DNA of 62,348 bases from Balneolaceae bacterium (GTDB lineage Bacteria; Bacteroidota; Rhodothermia; Balneolales; Cyclonatronaceae). Made by a program: the position numbers and the translations under genes. Positions 51,349 to 60,903 of the stretch are shown here, piece after piece. The stretch lies in NCBI GenBank assembly GCA_007694035.1, contig RECM01000197.1:1-62348 (forward strand), given 5' to 3'. The notes under the pieces were generated by a model. That model worked only from the letters and a program-made list of their open reading frames with translations, had not been told where the DNA came from and made no database searches. Each line of letters starts with the position of its first letter. The first letter of the stretch is position 1.

Positions 51349-51912
51349 TTGAAAACAAATATGAAAATCCAAGGAAAAGCATTCGTCCTCGGCGACGATA
51401 TCGACACCGACCAGATCATACCTGCCCAGCATCTGGTGTACAGTCTCGAAAACCCCGAGGAGAAAAAATTTTACGGGCGCTATGCCCTCTCCGGGGTACC
51501 CGATGTGCAGTCAGGCCTGCCCGCAGGCAACATCCCCTTCACCCGGGAGGATGAATTTGAATCGGACTTTACCGTAATCATCGCGGGAACCAATTTCGGA
51601 TGCGGATCATCGCGGGAACATGCTCCGTTCGCCCTTCAGGTTGCCGGGGCGCGTGCCGTGGTAGCAGAAACGTATGCGCGGATATTTTACCGCAATGCAG
51701 TTGATGGCGGCTTCGTTGTGCCCTATGAAACCGATGTAAAACTGAACGACAAAATAAAAACAGGCGATGATGTGGTTATCGACCGGGATACGGGCTACCT
51801 GTTCAATGTTACCACAGGAGATGAGTTCCAACTCAAGGGTCTCGGAGATGTTGCCGAAATTATTGATGCCGGCGGAATTTTTGAATATGCACGTCTAAAG
51901 AAAATGGTCTGA
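51349..51912 (+). CDS. leuD: 3-isopropylmalate dehydratase small subunit
   Basis: [66 protein letters not shown]. Confidence 0.95.
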   Translation: MKTNMKIQGKAFVLGDDIDTDQIIPAQHLVYSLENPEEKKFYGRYALSGVPDVQSGLPAGNIPFTREDEFESDFTVIIAGTNFGCGSSREHAPFALQVAGARAVVAETYARIFYRNAVDGGFVVPYETDVKLNDKIKTGDDVVIDRDTGYLFNVTTGDEFQLKGLGDVAEIIDAGGIFEYARLKKMV

Positions 51913-51914
51913 AT

Positions 51915-53024
51915 ATGATTAAGCGAATTGTGAGCCTGCCCGGCGACGGCATCGGCCCCGAAGTTAACAACCAGGCAATAAAGGTACTTAAAGCCTGCGC
52001 CGAAATAGCCGGTTTCCAGGTCGAAATCGACGAACATGATATCGGCGGCATATCCATCGACAAACACGGTATACCTCTTACCGAATCCACCATTCAAGCA
52101 TGTTTAGCAGCCGACGCGGTGCTGCTCGGAGCAGTCGGCGGGCCTAAATGGGACACCCTGGAGGGTCATCTGCGTCCCGAATCGGGTTTGCTCGGCATCC
52201 GTAAAGCACTGGGGCTGTATACCAACCTGAGGCCCGTAAAAGTTTTTGACGCCCTCAAAGACGCATCCACCCTTAAGCCGGAAGTTATTTCGGGAGTGGA
52301 TATGATGGTGGTTAGAGAGCTGACGGGCGGCCTCTATTTCGGCCAGCCAAAAGGCCCGAGAACCGTGAACGGCCACGATGATGTGGTTGATACGATGGCC
52401 TATACCGAAGCCGAGGTTGAGCGGATCGCACACGCTGCTTTCAAACTAGCCATGACCCGGCGAAAAAAGGTGACCTCTGTCGATAAGGCCAACGTACTGG
52501 CAACATCCCGCATGTGGCGGAGCGTTGTTGAACGTGTTGCATCAGAATATCCCGGTATTGAACTCGAGCATATGCTGGTCGATAACTGCGCGATGCAGCT
52601 CGTACGGAATCCGCGGCAGTTCGATGTAGTGGTTACTGAAAACATGTTCGGCGACATCCTGAGCGATGAGGCCGCAATGCTGACCGGTTCAATCGGGATG
52701 CTGCCCTCGGCCAGCCTTGGTGAAAGCGGCGGACTGTATGAGCCGGTACACGGATCCGCTCCCGATATAGCCGGACAGAACAAGGCCAACCCTCTGGCTG
52801 CTATTGCTTCGGTGGGGCTTATGCTTCGCTATTCATTTGGTGAACATAATGCAGCTGATCTTCTCGACAAAGCCCTTGAAGGTATCCTTTCACGCGGCTG
52901 GCGCTGTGCCGACATCCCGCTTCACGCAACCGTGATACTGGGTACGGAAGAAATGGGTGATGCTGTTGTTGAAGATCTGTATGATTTCGCCAGGCTTAAC
53001 AACGGAGCGAAAGAAATCGTCTAA
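51915..53024 (+). CDS. leuB: 3-isopropylmalate dehydrogenase
   Basis: [78 protein letters not shown]. Confidence 0.97.
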   Translation: MIKRIVSLPGDGIGPEVNNQAIKVLKACAEIAGFQVEIDEHDIGGISIDKHGIPLTESTIQACLAADAVLLGAVGGPKWDTLEGHLRPESGLLGIRKALGLYTNLRPVKVFDALKDASTLKPEVISGVDMMVVRELTGGLYFGQPKGPRTVNGHDDVVDTMAYTEAEVERIAHAAFKLAMTRRKKVTSVDKANVLATSRMWRSVVERVASEYPGIELEHMLVDNCAMQLVRNPRQFDVVVTENMFGDILSDEAAMLTGSIGMLPSASLGESGGLYEPVHGSAPDIAGQNKANPLAAIASVGLMLRYSFGEHNAADLLDKALEGILSRGWRCADIPLHATVILGTEEMGDAVVEDLYDFARLNNGAKEIV

Positions 53025-53044
53025 AAATATTCTTGCCTGAATTT

Positions 53045-53090
53045 AAGCCGGGATTACCGAATTATTTATAACGGTTTTTCCGGCTTTTTA
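53045..53090 (+). terminator. candidate intrinsic terminator of the ilv-leu operon
   Basis: AAGCCGG-gatt-ACCG...CGGT-tttt-CCGGCTTTTTA 20 nt after leuB. Confidence 0.7.
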
Positions 53091-53157
53091 TAATCAGAGA
53101 CAGATTGTGATACAGACTACAAATAACTATCAATTCATATCTGTTCAACCATTATTG

Positions 53158-53285
53158 CCTGTCCGGATGCTTTACAAGCTTGCCTGGACACAACAAAAGC
53201 TTGTCAGGACATAATTCAAGCCTCTTCCTGACACAACACAAAACGGGTCCTGACACTACATGAGCCTGTTCCGGTGATAATGATG
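53158..53285. repeat. degenerate ~21-nt tandem repeat, about 6 units
   Basis: cctgtccggatgctttacaag / cttgcctggacacaacaaaag / cttgtcaggacataattcaag / cctcttcctgacacaacacaa / aacgggtcctgacactacatgag / cctgttccggtgataatgatg. Confidence 0.6.
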
Positions 53286-53433
53286 ATGTCATGATTGGTG
53301 GATCGATTGAGAGGATAACGCATTATCTGATTCTGCTGCCCATTGGCATCCATTCTGACTGTATATTCATTTCGATAAACTTTTTTTTACTAAATCATTT
53401 GAACCTGAGAACCTCCGTACCCGTTAACAAGAT

Positions 53434-54555
53434 ATGTCTCTGCATCTAAAATTAATTATTATCGCTATTCTGTTCGGCGGGTGCCATTATACGAGCGACC
53501 GGTCCGGAGTACCAGTTAACACATCCACCGAAATGCCGTATGTGGCAGCCAGCTTGCAGCCCGGTGTTACAAATGTCCATACTCTTTATCAGAATTCTGA
53601 TTTCCCTGCCGTTTCCGGGAACGACCTTGAGCAGGCGATACGGTCCATCCCGGAATTTTCCTCATTCATACTGTACCGCGACGGTGAAATTATCAGCGAG
53701 ATGTACAAAAACGGCGGTGCAGCAAACAGACCGGCCAACATTAAATCGGCTTCAAAAAGTATTTTATCGGCCCTTACGGGAATCGCTCTCAGAGAAGGGT
53801 TTATTGAAAGTATTGATGATCCGCTATCCGGATACCTGCCCGGTTATTTTGATGGCATTGATGATTCCCTGAAGCATCAGATTACCATAAGGCATCTTTT
53901 GATGATGAAATCCGGCCTGCGGTCGACCAGTTTCGGAAATTACGGTGCGTGGGTTGTGAGCCGCGACTGGGTGGGCTATGCTATCCGCGGACCACAGGTA
54001 CATCCGCCAGGCAGAAGCATGGCATACAGTACCGGCGATACCCATATCCTTTCGGCTGTATTGTCGGAAGCCTCGGGCATGAGTACCAGGCAGCTCGCTG
54101 AGCGGTATCTTTTCACACCGATGAACCAGGGGATTGGCGGCTGGGACCGTGACCCCCAGGGATACTTCTTTGGCGGTAACAATATGGCACTCAGTCCCTA
54201 TGCCCTGCTTGAGTTTGGAAGACTTTACCTGAACGGCGGAATGTATAACGGGGTGCAGGTACTTGACCCGGAATGGATACAGAAATCTCTTACAACCTAC
54301 CAGCATGGGATCAGTTTCAACAGCCGCAGACACGATTACGGCTACCTATGGTGGCATAACACCTTTGGCGGGCACAGCGTCTGGTTCGCATGGGGTTACG
54401 GCGGACAGTACCTTTTTCTGATCCCTGAAATGGACGCGGTTGTTGTATTGACCGGAAATCCGGATACGCGCTCAAGGGGCATGAACAACCGGATTTACTC
54501 CATCATGGAGACGACTGTGATACCATATCTTGCAGGATCAACTAAAAGAGATTAG
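53434..54555 (+). CDS. serine hydrolase (class C beta-lactamase/penicillin-binding-like)
   Basis: IKSASKSILSALTGIAL (SxxK), GRSMAYSTGDTHILSAVLSEASG (YxT), lipoprotein-like N-terminus. Confidence 0.9.
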   Translation: MSLHLKLIIIAILFGGCHYTSDRSGVPVNTSTEMPYVAASLQPGVTNVHTLYQNSDFPAVSGNDLEQAIRSIPEFSSFILYRDGEIISEMYKNGGAANRPANIKSASKSILSALTGIALREGFIESIDDPLSGYLPGYFDGIDDSLKHQITIRHLLMMKSGLRSTSFGNYGAWVVSRDWVGYAIRGPQVHPPGRSMAYSTGDTHILSAVLSEASGMSTRQLAERYLFTPMNQGIGGWDRDPQGYFFGGNNMALSPYALLEFGRLYLNGGMYNGVQVLDPEWIQKSLTTYQHGISFNSRRHDYGYLWWHNTFGGHSVWFAWGYGGQYLFLIPEMDAVVVLTGNPDTRSRGMNNRIYSIMETTVIPYLAGSTKRD

Positions 54556-54778
54556 TACATCAGCTGGAATGCATGCATTTGACCAGCATCCGCATCCCGG
54601 TTTCTGGTGCGCATAACCCGAATACGACGTGATCCGATCTGCTCAATCTGATCCGTTAAGCCCGATGTGCCCAATCCGGTTTACTGGTAATGATGGACTC
54701 CGGTTTGTCAATGTATCATTATGCTGCAAACCGAAGTGGGTTACCTGGTATTTGGGCATTTGTGGGCTTATCAGCACA

Positions 54779-55129
54779 TCATCTTGCCCCAACCGTTGCA
54801 GCCACTTCGCGTGCAACACCAAGATTATAGTCGAAAGCCAGTGTTTTGTAGTTCACAAGGTCTACGATTGTACCGATAAAACAGAGGCCGGCTGTAAACA
54901 GATAGAGCAGGCCCATGCCGATCTGCCCGAGCAGAAAGCGCTGAACGCCTGCTATTATGAAAAAGCCGAGGAGTGTAGTGAGAAGGATCAGCATAGGATC
55001 TTTGCGCCGCGACAGGTACACATTGGTAAATCTGCGTGCGGTTTCATCGTCCATATTATTTATGATGGCCTGAACATTGACCATCTCCTCGCCCTCAAGC
55101 TGGGGCATCAGATCGTTTACATTAGGCAT
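54779..55129 (-). CDS. TM2 domain-containing protein
   Basis: MPNVNDLMPQ start; DPMLILLTTLLGFFIIAGVQRFLLGQIGMGLLYLFTAGLCFIGTIVDLVNY. Confidence 0.85.
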   Translation of the reverse strand: MPNVNDLMPQLEGEEMVNVQAIINNMDDETARRFTNVYLSRRKDPMLILLTTLLGFFIIAGVQRFLLGQIGMGLLYLFTAGLCFIGTIVDLVNYKTLAFDYNLGVAREVAATVGAR

Positions 55130-55478
55130 GTTGTTGTTCTCCGTGTTTGTTGATAGGATTGAATATTGTTTTATTTGGAATCGTAATGAGGGCAAGAGTC
55201 AGTATCCGGTAAAAAATGATCAGTACAGCGGGTATCCCGAACCAGTGAGATTTGAGTGAAGCTGTGATATCACCATGCAGAAAATGGGCCATTGACCGAC
55301 CGATGCCGCACCCCGGGCACCAGGCAATGCCTATATGGTGGAAAAGGCAGAGCGTAACCCCCTCACCCTCTGTTGGATACATCAGATAAAGCACAATCAG
55401 AGCCAGTGACCATATAACCGGTTCACTGTATCGCACCACCTTTTGCATATCTGGAAACCCTGTCATTTTCATTGACAT
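55122..55478 (-). CDS. DUF2752 domain-containing membrane protein
   Basis: CLFHHIGIAWCPGCGIGRSMAHFLHGDITASLKSHWFGIPAVLIIFYRI. Confidence 0.87.
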   Translation of the reverse strand: MSMKMTGFPDMQKVVRYSEPVIWSLALIVLYLMYPTEGEGVTLCLFHHIGIAWCPGCGIGRSMAHFLHGDITASLKSHWFGIPAVLIIFYRILTLALITIPNKTIFNPINKHGEQQHA

Positions 55479-55606
55479 TGAGATCTGTTATTACCGCCCA
55501 TCAGATAACAAGCTATTTACACTACGTAATCCGACAAAGTTAATGTTTCACATCAAATAAACAACCGGAAACTGGAATTACCGAAACAGGGTATACTGTG
55601 TTGGGT

Positions 55607-56956
55607 TTAATCGCTCCGGATCAGGATCAGTTCCTCCTGCGGTTCGGTGAGATACTCCGCTCCTGAAGCGGTTACCACGGCCATCTCCTCGACAGAGATG
55701 GTTTTGGTGCCCCCCTCTATTTCCCACTTGTAGAAGCCGTCGAAGGCGAAAACATTCCCCTCGCGCAGTTGCCGGAAGGATGCGGGATGCGCCTCTCGGT
55801 CGAGTTGACCCCCGCCCAGCCGCGGTCCAACATCGTGTGCCACATACCCAACGGGGTGACCCGTGCTCCAGAAAACCTCCAGCGATCCGTTTTCCCGCAT
55901 CCATTCCCGCTGCGCCACATCCACCTCAAGTCCGGTGGCGCCCGGACGCATGGTGGCCAGTGCTTTCCGGTTGCCTTCGCGCGCAACCTCCCAGTAGCGC
56001 CGGATGTCTGCCGGCGGTTCTGTTTCACCCGGATGCAGCACATAGGCAAACCTCTGTATATCGGTAACCCACATGCCGTAGACTTTAATACCGAAGTCGA
56101 TCTGGATCACATCGCCGGCTCTGATCACCCTGTCGGTAGAGTGCGCGTGGCCACGGTCGGGACCGGAATTAACCAGCGGATTCTGGTCAGGTGCCCATGC
56201 GTCGCCCACCCCGATCTCCCGCATCCGCGACTTCAGGTAATCGGCAATATCCCGGTCGGTACTCACACCGGGCACCACCTGTGCATAGGCTTCCTCCTGC
56301 CAACGTGCGGTGATGTCAGCTGCACGGCGCATGATGTCGACCTCGGCGGGAAGTTTTACCGACAACCACTCATATACAAGCCCGGCGGATGAGACCACAC
56401 GGTTGCGCAGTTCCGGTGATAATGCCCCGGTAAAATGCCGGTACTGAGTATGGCTGAGACCGTCGGCAATCTCGTTGTCCTCGCTGAAGTTGAGCGCGAG
56501 CCTCCCCTTCACATTCCGGTTGATATACGCAGCAGCGGCCACAACTGCTCCGGTGTTATAGTCCACTACGGCTACACTGTCCTGCAGACCGAGTTCCACG
56601 AGTGCCGCAGCCTCACCAGGTGGTGAAAATGCGATGGTAAAGACCTCCTCACCCCGTAGTTCGAAGTAAAAAACGGCCGGTGCCACAGCGTTCTCGCACC
56701 CCACATGCATGGCAAGCGGATCGTTATTGTTTGACCGGCACACCACGGCCCAGGCAGTTACGCCGGCGCGCTGCATGGCTGCAGGTAACAACGTGTTTAT
56801 GCGCTCACGGCGGATTTCCTTCCAGGGGCCGGGCCCATCGAACGGGTTAACCGCCGGAGGGACATCCTGAGAACATGACGGAAGCATGAATAGAAGGATC
56901 AGACCGAGAACGCCTGTTTGAGTACGTTTCATTTTGACAGCAATTTCAGTAGTCAA
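55607..56956 (-). CDS. M24 family metallopeptidase (Xaa-Pro aminopeptidase-like), lipoprotein
   Basis: GLILLFMLPSCSQ lipobox; GDVIQIDFGIKVYGMWVTDIQR, STGHPVGYVAHDVGPRL, GGTKTISVEEMAVVTASG. Confidence 0.88.
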   Translation of the reverse strand: MTTEIAVKMKRTQTGVLGLILLFMLPSCSQDVPPAVNPFDGPGPWKEIRRERINTLLPAAMQRAGVTAWAVVCRSNNNDPLAMHVGCENAVAPAVFYFELRGEEVFTIAFSPPGEAAALVELGLQDSVAVVDYNTGAVVAAAAYINRNVKGRLALNFSEDNEIADGLSHTQYRHFTGALSPELRNRVVSSAGLVYEWLSVKLPAEVDIMRRAADITARWQEEAYAQVVPGVSTDRDIADYLKSRMREIGVGDAWAPDQNPLVNSGPDRGHAHSTDRVIRAGDVIQIDFGIKVYGMWVTDIQRFAYVLHPGETEPPADIRRYWEVAREGNRKALATMRPGATGLEVDVAQREWMRENGSLEVFWSTGHPVGYVAHDVGPRLGGGQLDREAHPASFRQLREGNVFAFDGFYKWEIEGGTKTISVEEMAVVTASGAEYLTEPQEELILIRSD

Positions 56957-57035
56957 TATTATGAAGTATAGTTAAACGTAAAAGTGCACAAGGATTATAT
57001 CCCTGTGCACTTTAGGTATTCAGTAATTTTATTAA

Positions 57036-58313
57036 GGGGCCTTTGAAAAACCTCTGTTAATTTAACATTTAAATTACCGGCTTTGGTTATACTTTCGTAT
57101 CTTGTAAGCATAATAATAGCAAACACATAGCCGGTTAAAATTATGCCAAAAGATACTCAACTCAGCCTGGCCGACCAACTCTTCCATCCACACAAGCACA
57201 ACACTAGAACTGCCCAGTTTCTCATGAGCATGGACAAGGTAATCGACTGGAATGCACTGGTCAGTATCATCAGTGTACTCGATCAAACTGGCACCGCTCG
57301 CGGTGGCCGCCCCCGGCATAGTCCCCTGTTGATGGTCAAAGCCTTGTTTTTGCAGCATTTCTACGGGCTGAGTGATCCCCAGCTCGAAGAGCAGCTCAAC
57401 GACCGGCTGTCCTTTCAACGATTCACCGGAATGAGCCTGGGCCACCGGGCTCCGGACTTCACCAGCTTCTGGAAATTCAAAGATGAACTGGCCAAAGCGG
57501 GCCTGACCGAGAAGCTCTTCGAGGAGGTCAACCGGCAGCTGGACGCCAAAGGGCTGTTTGTACGCAAGGGAACCATAGTGGATGCCACCATGATCGAATC
57601 GACCAACCGGCCGATGAAGGGCGAAAAGCAGCAGCAGCCAGAGGCGGTTGCCAACCCGCAGAAGGACACCGAGGCGCGTTCCTCTAAAAAGGGAAATCGC
57701 CATTACTTCGGATACAAGGGCCATATCGGGGTGGATATGGGCAGTAAGCTCATCAATCGGCGAATATTCACCCCGGCCAACGATCACGACAGCAATTTCA
57801 CCGAACAGCTCGCCGACCCTGAAGCGCAGGCCCTGTTCGGGGATAAAGGTTATGCCGATGACCGCATCAAAAAAATGGCCCGGCAGTTCGGCTGGTTCTA
57901 TGGCATACTCGATAAAGCCCGGAAGGGCCAAAAACTCAGCGGCTCTCAAGTCAAACGCAATACACGAATGGGCCGGATCCGGGCTGTAGTGGAACATCCC
58001 TTTGCCTGGATGAAGACCCAAGCGGGTGGGCTCAGGGCCAGTGCACGGAGCATGATCAAAAACGCGTTGACTTTCGACTTCAAGTGTATGTGTTGGAACT
58101 TGAAACAGGCCGGATTGCTGTTGGCCAGGCATCCCTGATGGGTGAAGTATGTCTATGAACCACGAAAAGCACATAAAATGGTCGAAAACACCACCCGATA
58201 GGGTGCCGGATAGGTCATTTTGGTCGATATTCAGAGTGGTGGTTTCGAACACAATGAAAAATATTCCATCAATTGTTTAACAAGGATAATTCAAGAGGTT
58301 TTTATTAGGCCCC
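57036..58313 (+). mobile_element. IS5-family insertion sequence, complete, with 5-bp ATTAA target duplication
   Basis: Ends GGGGCCTttgAAAAACCTCT and complement of AGAGGTTTTTattAGGCCCC; flanks attaa 57031-57035 and 58314-58318. Confidence 0.92.
57143..58138 (+). CDS. IS5-family transposase
   Basis: SPLLMVKALFLQHFYGLSDPQLEEQLNDRLSFQRFTGM, GTIVDATMIES, HFGYKGHIGVD-type DDE region (YFGYKGHIGVDMGSKLI), LFGDKGYADDRIK, MGRIRAVVEHPFAWMKTQ. Confidence 0.95.
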   Translation: MPKDTQLSLADQLFHPHKHNTRTAQFLMSMDKVIDWNALVSIISVLDQTGTARGGRPRHSPLLMVKALFLQHFYGLSDPQLEEQLNDRLSFQRFTGMSLGHRAPDFTSFWKFKDELAKAGLTEKLFEEVNRQLDAKGLFVRKGTIVDATMIESTNRPMKGEKQQQPEAVANPQKDTEARSSKKGNRHYFGYKGHIGVDMGSKLINRRIFTPANDHDSNFTEQLADPEAQALFGDKGYADDRIKKMARQFGWFYGILDKARKGQKLSGSQVKRNTRMGRIRAVVEHPFAWMKTQAGGLRASARSMIKNALTFDFKCMCWNLKQAGLLLARHP

Positions 58314-58371
58314 ATTAAATGAATTTCTCAAACCATCTACAAGATATCAGTTTTATGTTAGGAATTCTTAC

Positions 58372-58683
58372 TCATGTATTAACTACTAAAGAATTGCTGA
58401 TTTTTTTGCTACACTTGGCTGAGTAATAAAAAACAGTAAGTATAGTATCAGCTATTATACCGAACCCAGCTGCGATTGCATAAATAGCTGGAACAGGATC
58501 AAGTGCTAATGATCCTAAGATTACGCCAAACAGTAGAATAGCTTGTTCGACATAAAATCCAAATGGAAGGATTAATCTTAAATCATTAAAATGATTCAAT
58601 TCATTTATATATGTTTTAATCCTAAATATGCGGTATCCAATTATTACAACTACCGCCAAAAGTATTACAAGTATCGTAGGCAT
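58372..58683 (-). CDS. hypothetical small membrane protein
   Basis: Multiple hydrophobic stretches (ILVILLAVVVIIGY, AILLFGVILGSLAL, IYAIAAGFGIIADTILTVFYY). Confidence 0.6.
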   Translation of the reverse strand: MPTILVILLAVVVIIGYRIFRIKTYINELNHFNDLRLILPFGFYVEQAILLFGVILGSLALDPVPAIYAIAAGFGIIADTILTVFYYSAKCSKKISNSLVVNT

Positions 58684-58704
58684 AATTTTAGAAATAAAGT
58701 ATTA

Positions 58705-59226
58705 TTAATCACAATAAATAACTCGTTCATACCCAGCTAATATCTCAGCTGCACAAACGGCTGCTAAAGTAGTCATACATCATTTTGCACCTGCAAGGCA
58801 AGCAAAACATTAAAGAGCTCCAGCATCTCTACAATGATCTTCCATGCAACCCAAAACATTATCAGAGGTACAACTCAATAGTCTAACATCGTCATCTTTA
58901 TTACCTAAATCCGAGGTTCTACCTGAGCCCAGAAGATTAAAATTACTATCGTACATTTGAATAATTTCATTTTGTGGTTTTGTTTGGTTAGCATGTGAAT
59001 CAAGCAAATAATCGCTCAATTCATTTTGTTCAATGCTAAAATTTAGGTAAAACATTTCATTATTCCTTTGCTCCCGTAAAACTCTTTGGATATCAAGGTC
59101 AACTGTTTTTTCACTTAGAAAATTGCTAACATTATCATCAGAATCAGAAAAATTATAAAGTATCCTAATTCCGTGAGGATTATTAATTATTAGATATCTA
59201 AAGATACATTGATTCCAGAATACGGT
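58705..59226 (-). pseudogene. interrupted/truncated Cys-rich small protein, bacteriocin-like C-terminus
   Basis: One continuous frame: ...RYLIINNPHGIRILYNFSDSDDN...LLSCTSDNVLGCMEDHCRDAGAL[TAA]CFACLAGAK[TGA]CMTTLAAVCAAEILAGYERVIYCD*; no ATG near the 5' end. Confidence 0.5.
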
Positions 59227-59305
59227 TTACATCCGGTTTAAACGAGCAACATCAGAGGTGACGCTGTGTATCCACACTAGTAAAAATGCATCTTTAGGCA
59301 ACAAC

Positions 59306-60562
59306 CTACGCAACAACAGGTTCCGGTTCCTGATACATCATTTCCCGCCGGGCAACGGTGTTCAGCCATGTAATTCCGATCACCACCAGAATAATTGCAA
59401 AAAGCACTATGGTCTGGTTGATGTTCAGGATATTGAACTCAAGCAGAAGCGCCGCGATCACCACGGAAACCGATTCGCAGAAAGTAAGGTACAGCCACTC
59501 CGAACTAAAAATTCGTCCGCGGAAACTGTCGGGGGCACGTTTCTGGATCAATACTGTACTCATCACCCAGTTGGCCCCCGAACCACAGTGGGCAATAAAC
59601 ACAAAAAGAAGCATCACACCCAGGCTGCCTGTGAACCCGACCACCACATAGGCTGTTCCTGCCGTGATCATGGCGAAACCGGTGGCCCTGATCCAGTTCC
59701 GCTCATCCTTGAAGAAGCGGCGGATCATGATAGGCCCGACCGCTGTGCCGAGTCCGCGACTGGAGTAAAGCAGCCCGATTCCGATGCTGCCCATTAGCAG
59801 TACCTCCTCCGACAGCAGGATGAGCAGATAGACCAGGCCCCCGAGCATAATCGAGAACGATCCTTTGGCCAGCGACGGCCGCAGGATCTGGGGACTGTTA
59901 ACCAGGAAAGCCAGCCCGTCTTTAATGCCACGGAACGGATTTGACAGGTTGGCGATCTGTTCCGCATCGCGTACATGCGGGATGACCGCCTTCCAGATGA
60001 ACCAGGCGGAGAGCACATAGGTTACAGCGTTGGTCATAAAAACCACGTCCCGGCCCAGCAGGGCTGTTGCAAGTCCGCCGATACCCATTCCCATGGTGAA
60101 GATTACGCTCCAGCTCAGGTTCGAAAGGATATTGGCATAAACCAGCTCATCAGGCGTGGTCACATTCGGAATGGAGGACGATTTGGCCGGCTCAAAAACA
60201 GCCGAACCCATCATTTGCAGGGCGGTTAACACAAAAGCGGCCCAGAGCCACTCCGGCGTACCGATAAACAAAAATCCCAGTACCACAACTGCCCGGAAGA
60301 GATCGCAAAGAATCATTAGCGTACGCCGGTCGAAACGGTCGGAAACATAGCCGGCCAGTGGCGAAAAAACGGCAAAACTGATCATTTTCACCACAATAAG
60401 CGCGCCCAGTACCAGTTCGGAATCGGAATAGTCGACCACAAGGGCATAGATGGCAAGCAGGCCGAACCAGTCTCCAAAGTTGGAAACAACCTGGCTCAGC
60501 CAGAGGCGGCGGTAGTTATGGTTGTACCTGACAAGGTCGAGGTATGGACGGAAGGTGCGCAA
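59306..60562 (-). CDS. MFS transporter
   Basis: RPYLDLVRYNHNYRRLWLSQVVSNFGDWFGLLAIYALV, GYVSDRFDRRTLMILCDLFRA, multiple TM; TTG start. Confidence 0.92.
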   Translation of the reverse strand: MRTFRPYLDLVRYNHNYRRLWLSQVVSNFGDWFGLLAIYALVVDYSDSELVLGALIVVKMISFAVFSPLAGYVSDRFDRRTLMILCDLFRAVVVLGFLFIGTPEWLWAAFVLTALQMMGSAVFEPAKSSSIPNVTTPDELVYANILSNLSWSVIFTMGMGIGGLATALLGRDVVFMTNAVTYVLSAWFIWKAVIPHVRDAEQIANLSNPFRGIKDGLAFLVNSPQILRPSLAKGSFSIMLGGLVYLLILLSEEVLLMGSIGIGLLYSSRGLGTAVGPIMIRRFFKDERNWIRATGFAMITAGTAYVVVGFTGSLGVMLLFVFIAHCGSGANWVMSTVLIQKRAPDSFRGRIFSSEWLYLTFCESVSVVIAALLLEFNILNINQTIVLFAIILVVIGITWLNTVARREMMYQEPEPVVA

Positions 60563-60572
60563 TGGGGGGATT

Positions 60573-60677
60573 TAGTGGGTAGTGGGTAGTGGGTAGTGAG
60601 TATTGAGACACAAGACTCAAGACTCAAGACACAAGACATAAGACATAAGACGTGAGACATCAGATATCAGGGTTCAG
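60573..60677. repeat. heptanucleotide array C, about 15 contiguous units
   Basis: tagtggg x3, tagtgag, tattgag, acacaag, actcaag x2, acacaag, acataag x2, acgtgag, acatcag, atatcag, ggttcag, all in one 7-nt register. Confidence 0.93.
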
Positions 60678-60903
60678 GGATTGGTTGGGGTTGGAGCGGG
60701 GTGGTTGTGGAAGATCAGGTACTGACGGTTTGTGAAAGTTATGGGTTTTGAAGGTAAATAGGGTAGGATTCGTTCCCCTGGGAAATTTGTGGGGGGATGC
60801 ACTGACTGAAAAACTGAATTCTTTCTGTTTCAACTATCATTTGCCATTTCGGGTAATGAATTTCATGTGATGAACAGGGCGGGCGATTTCCTATTTTACG
60901 TGT

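Noticed and set aside
57074-58252. 392-aa minus-strand ORF across the transposase
   Set aside because: Fully antisense to a clearly recognisable IS5 transposase; long only because of codon bias.
49554-60677. CRISPR array interpretation of the repeats
   Set aside because: Units are 7 nt and contiguous with no spacers; no cas genes nearby.
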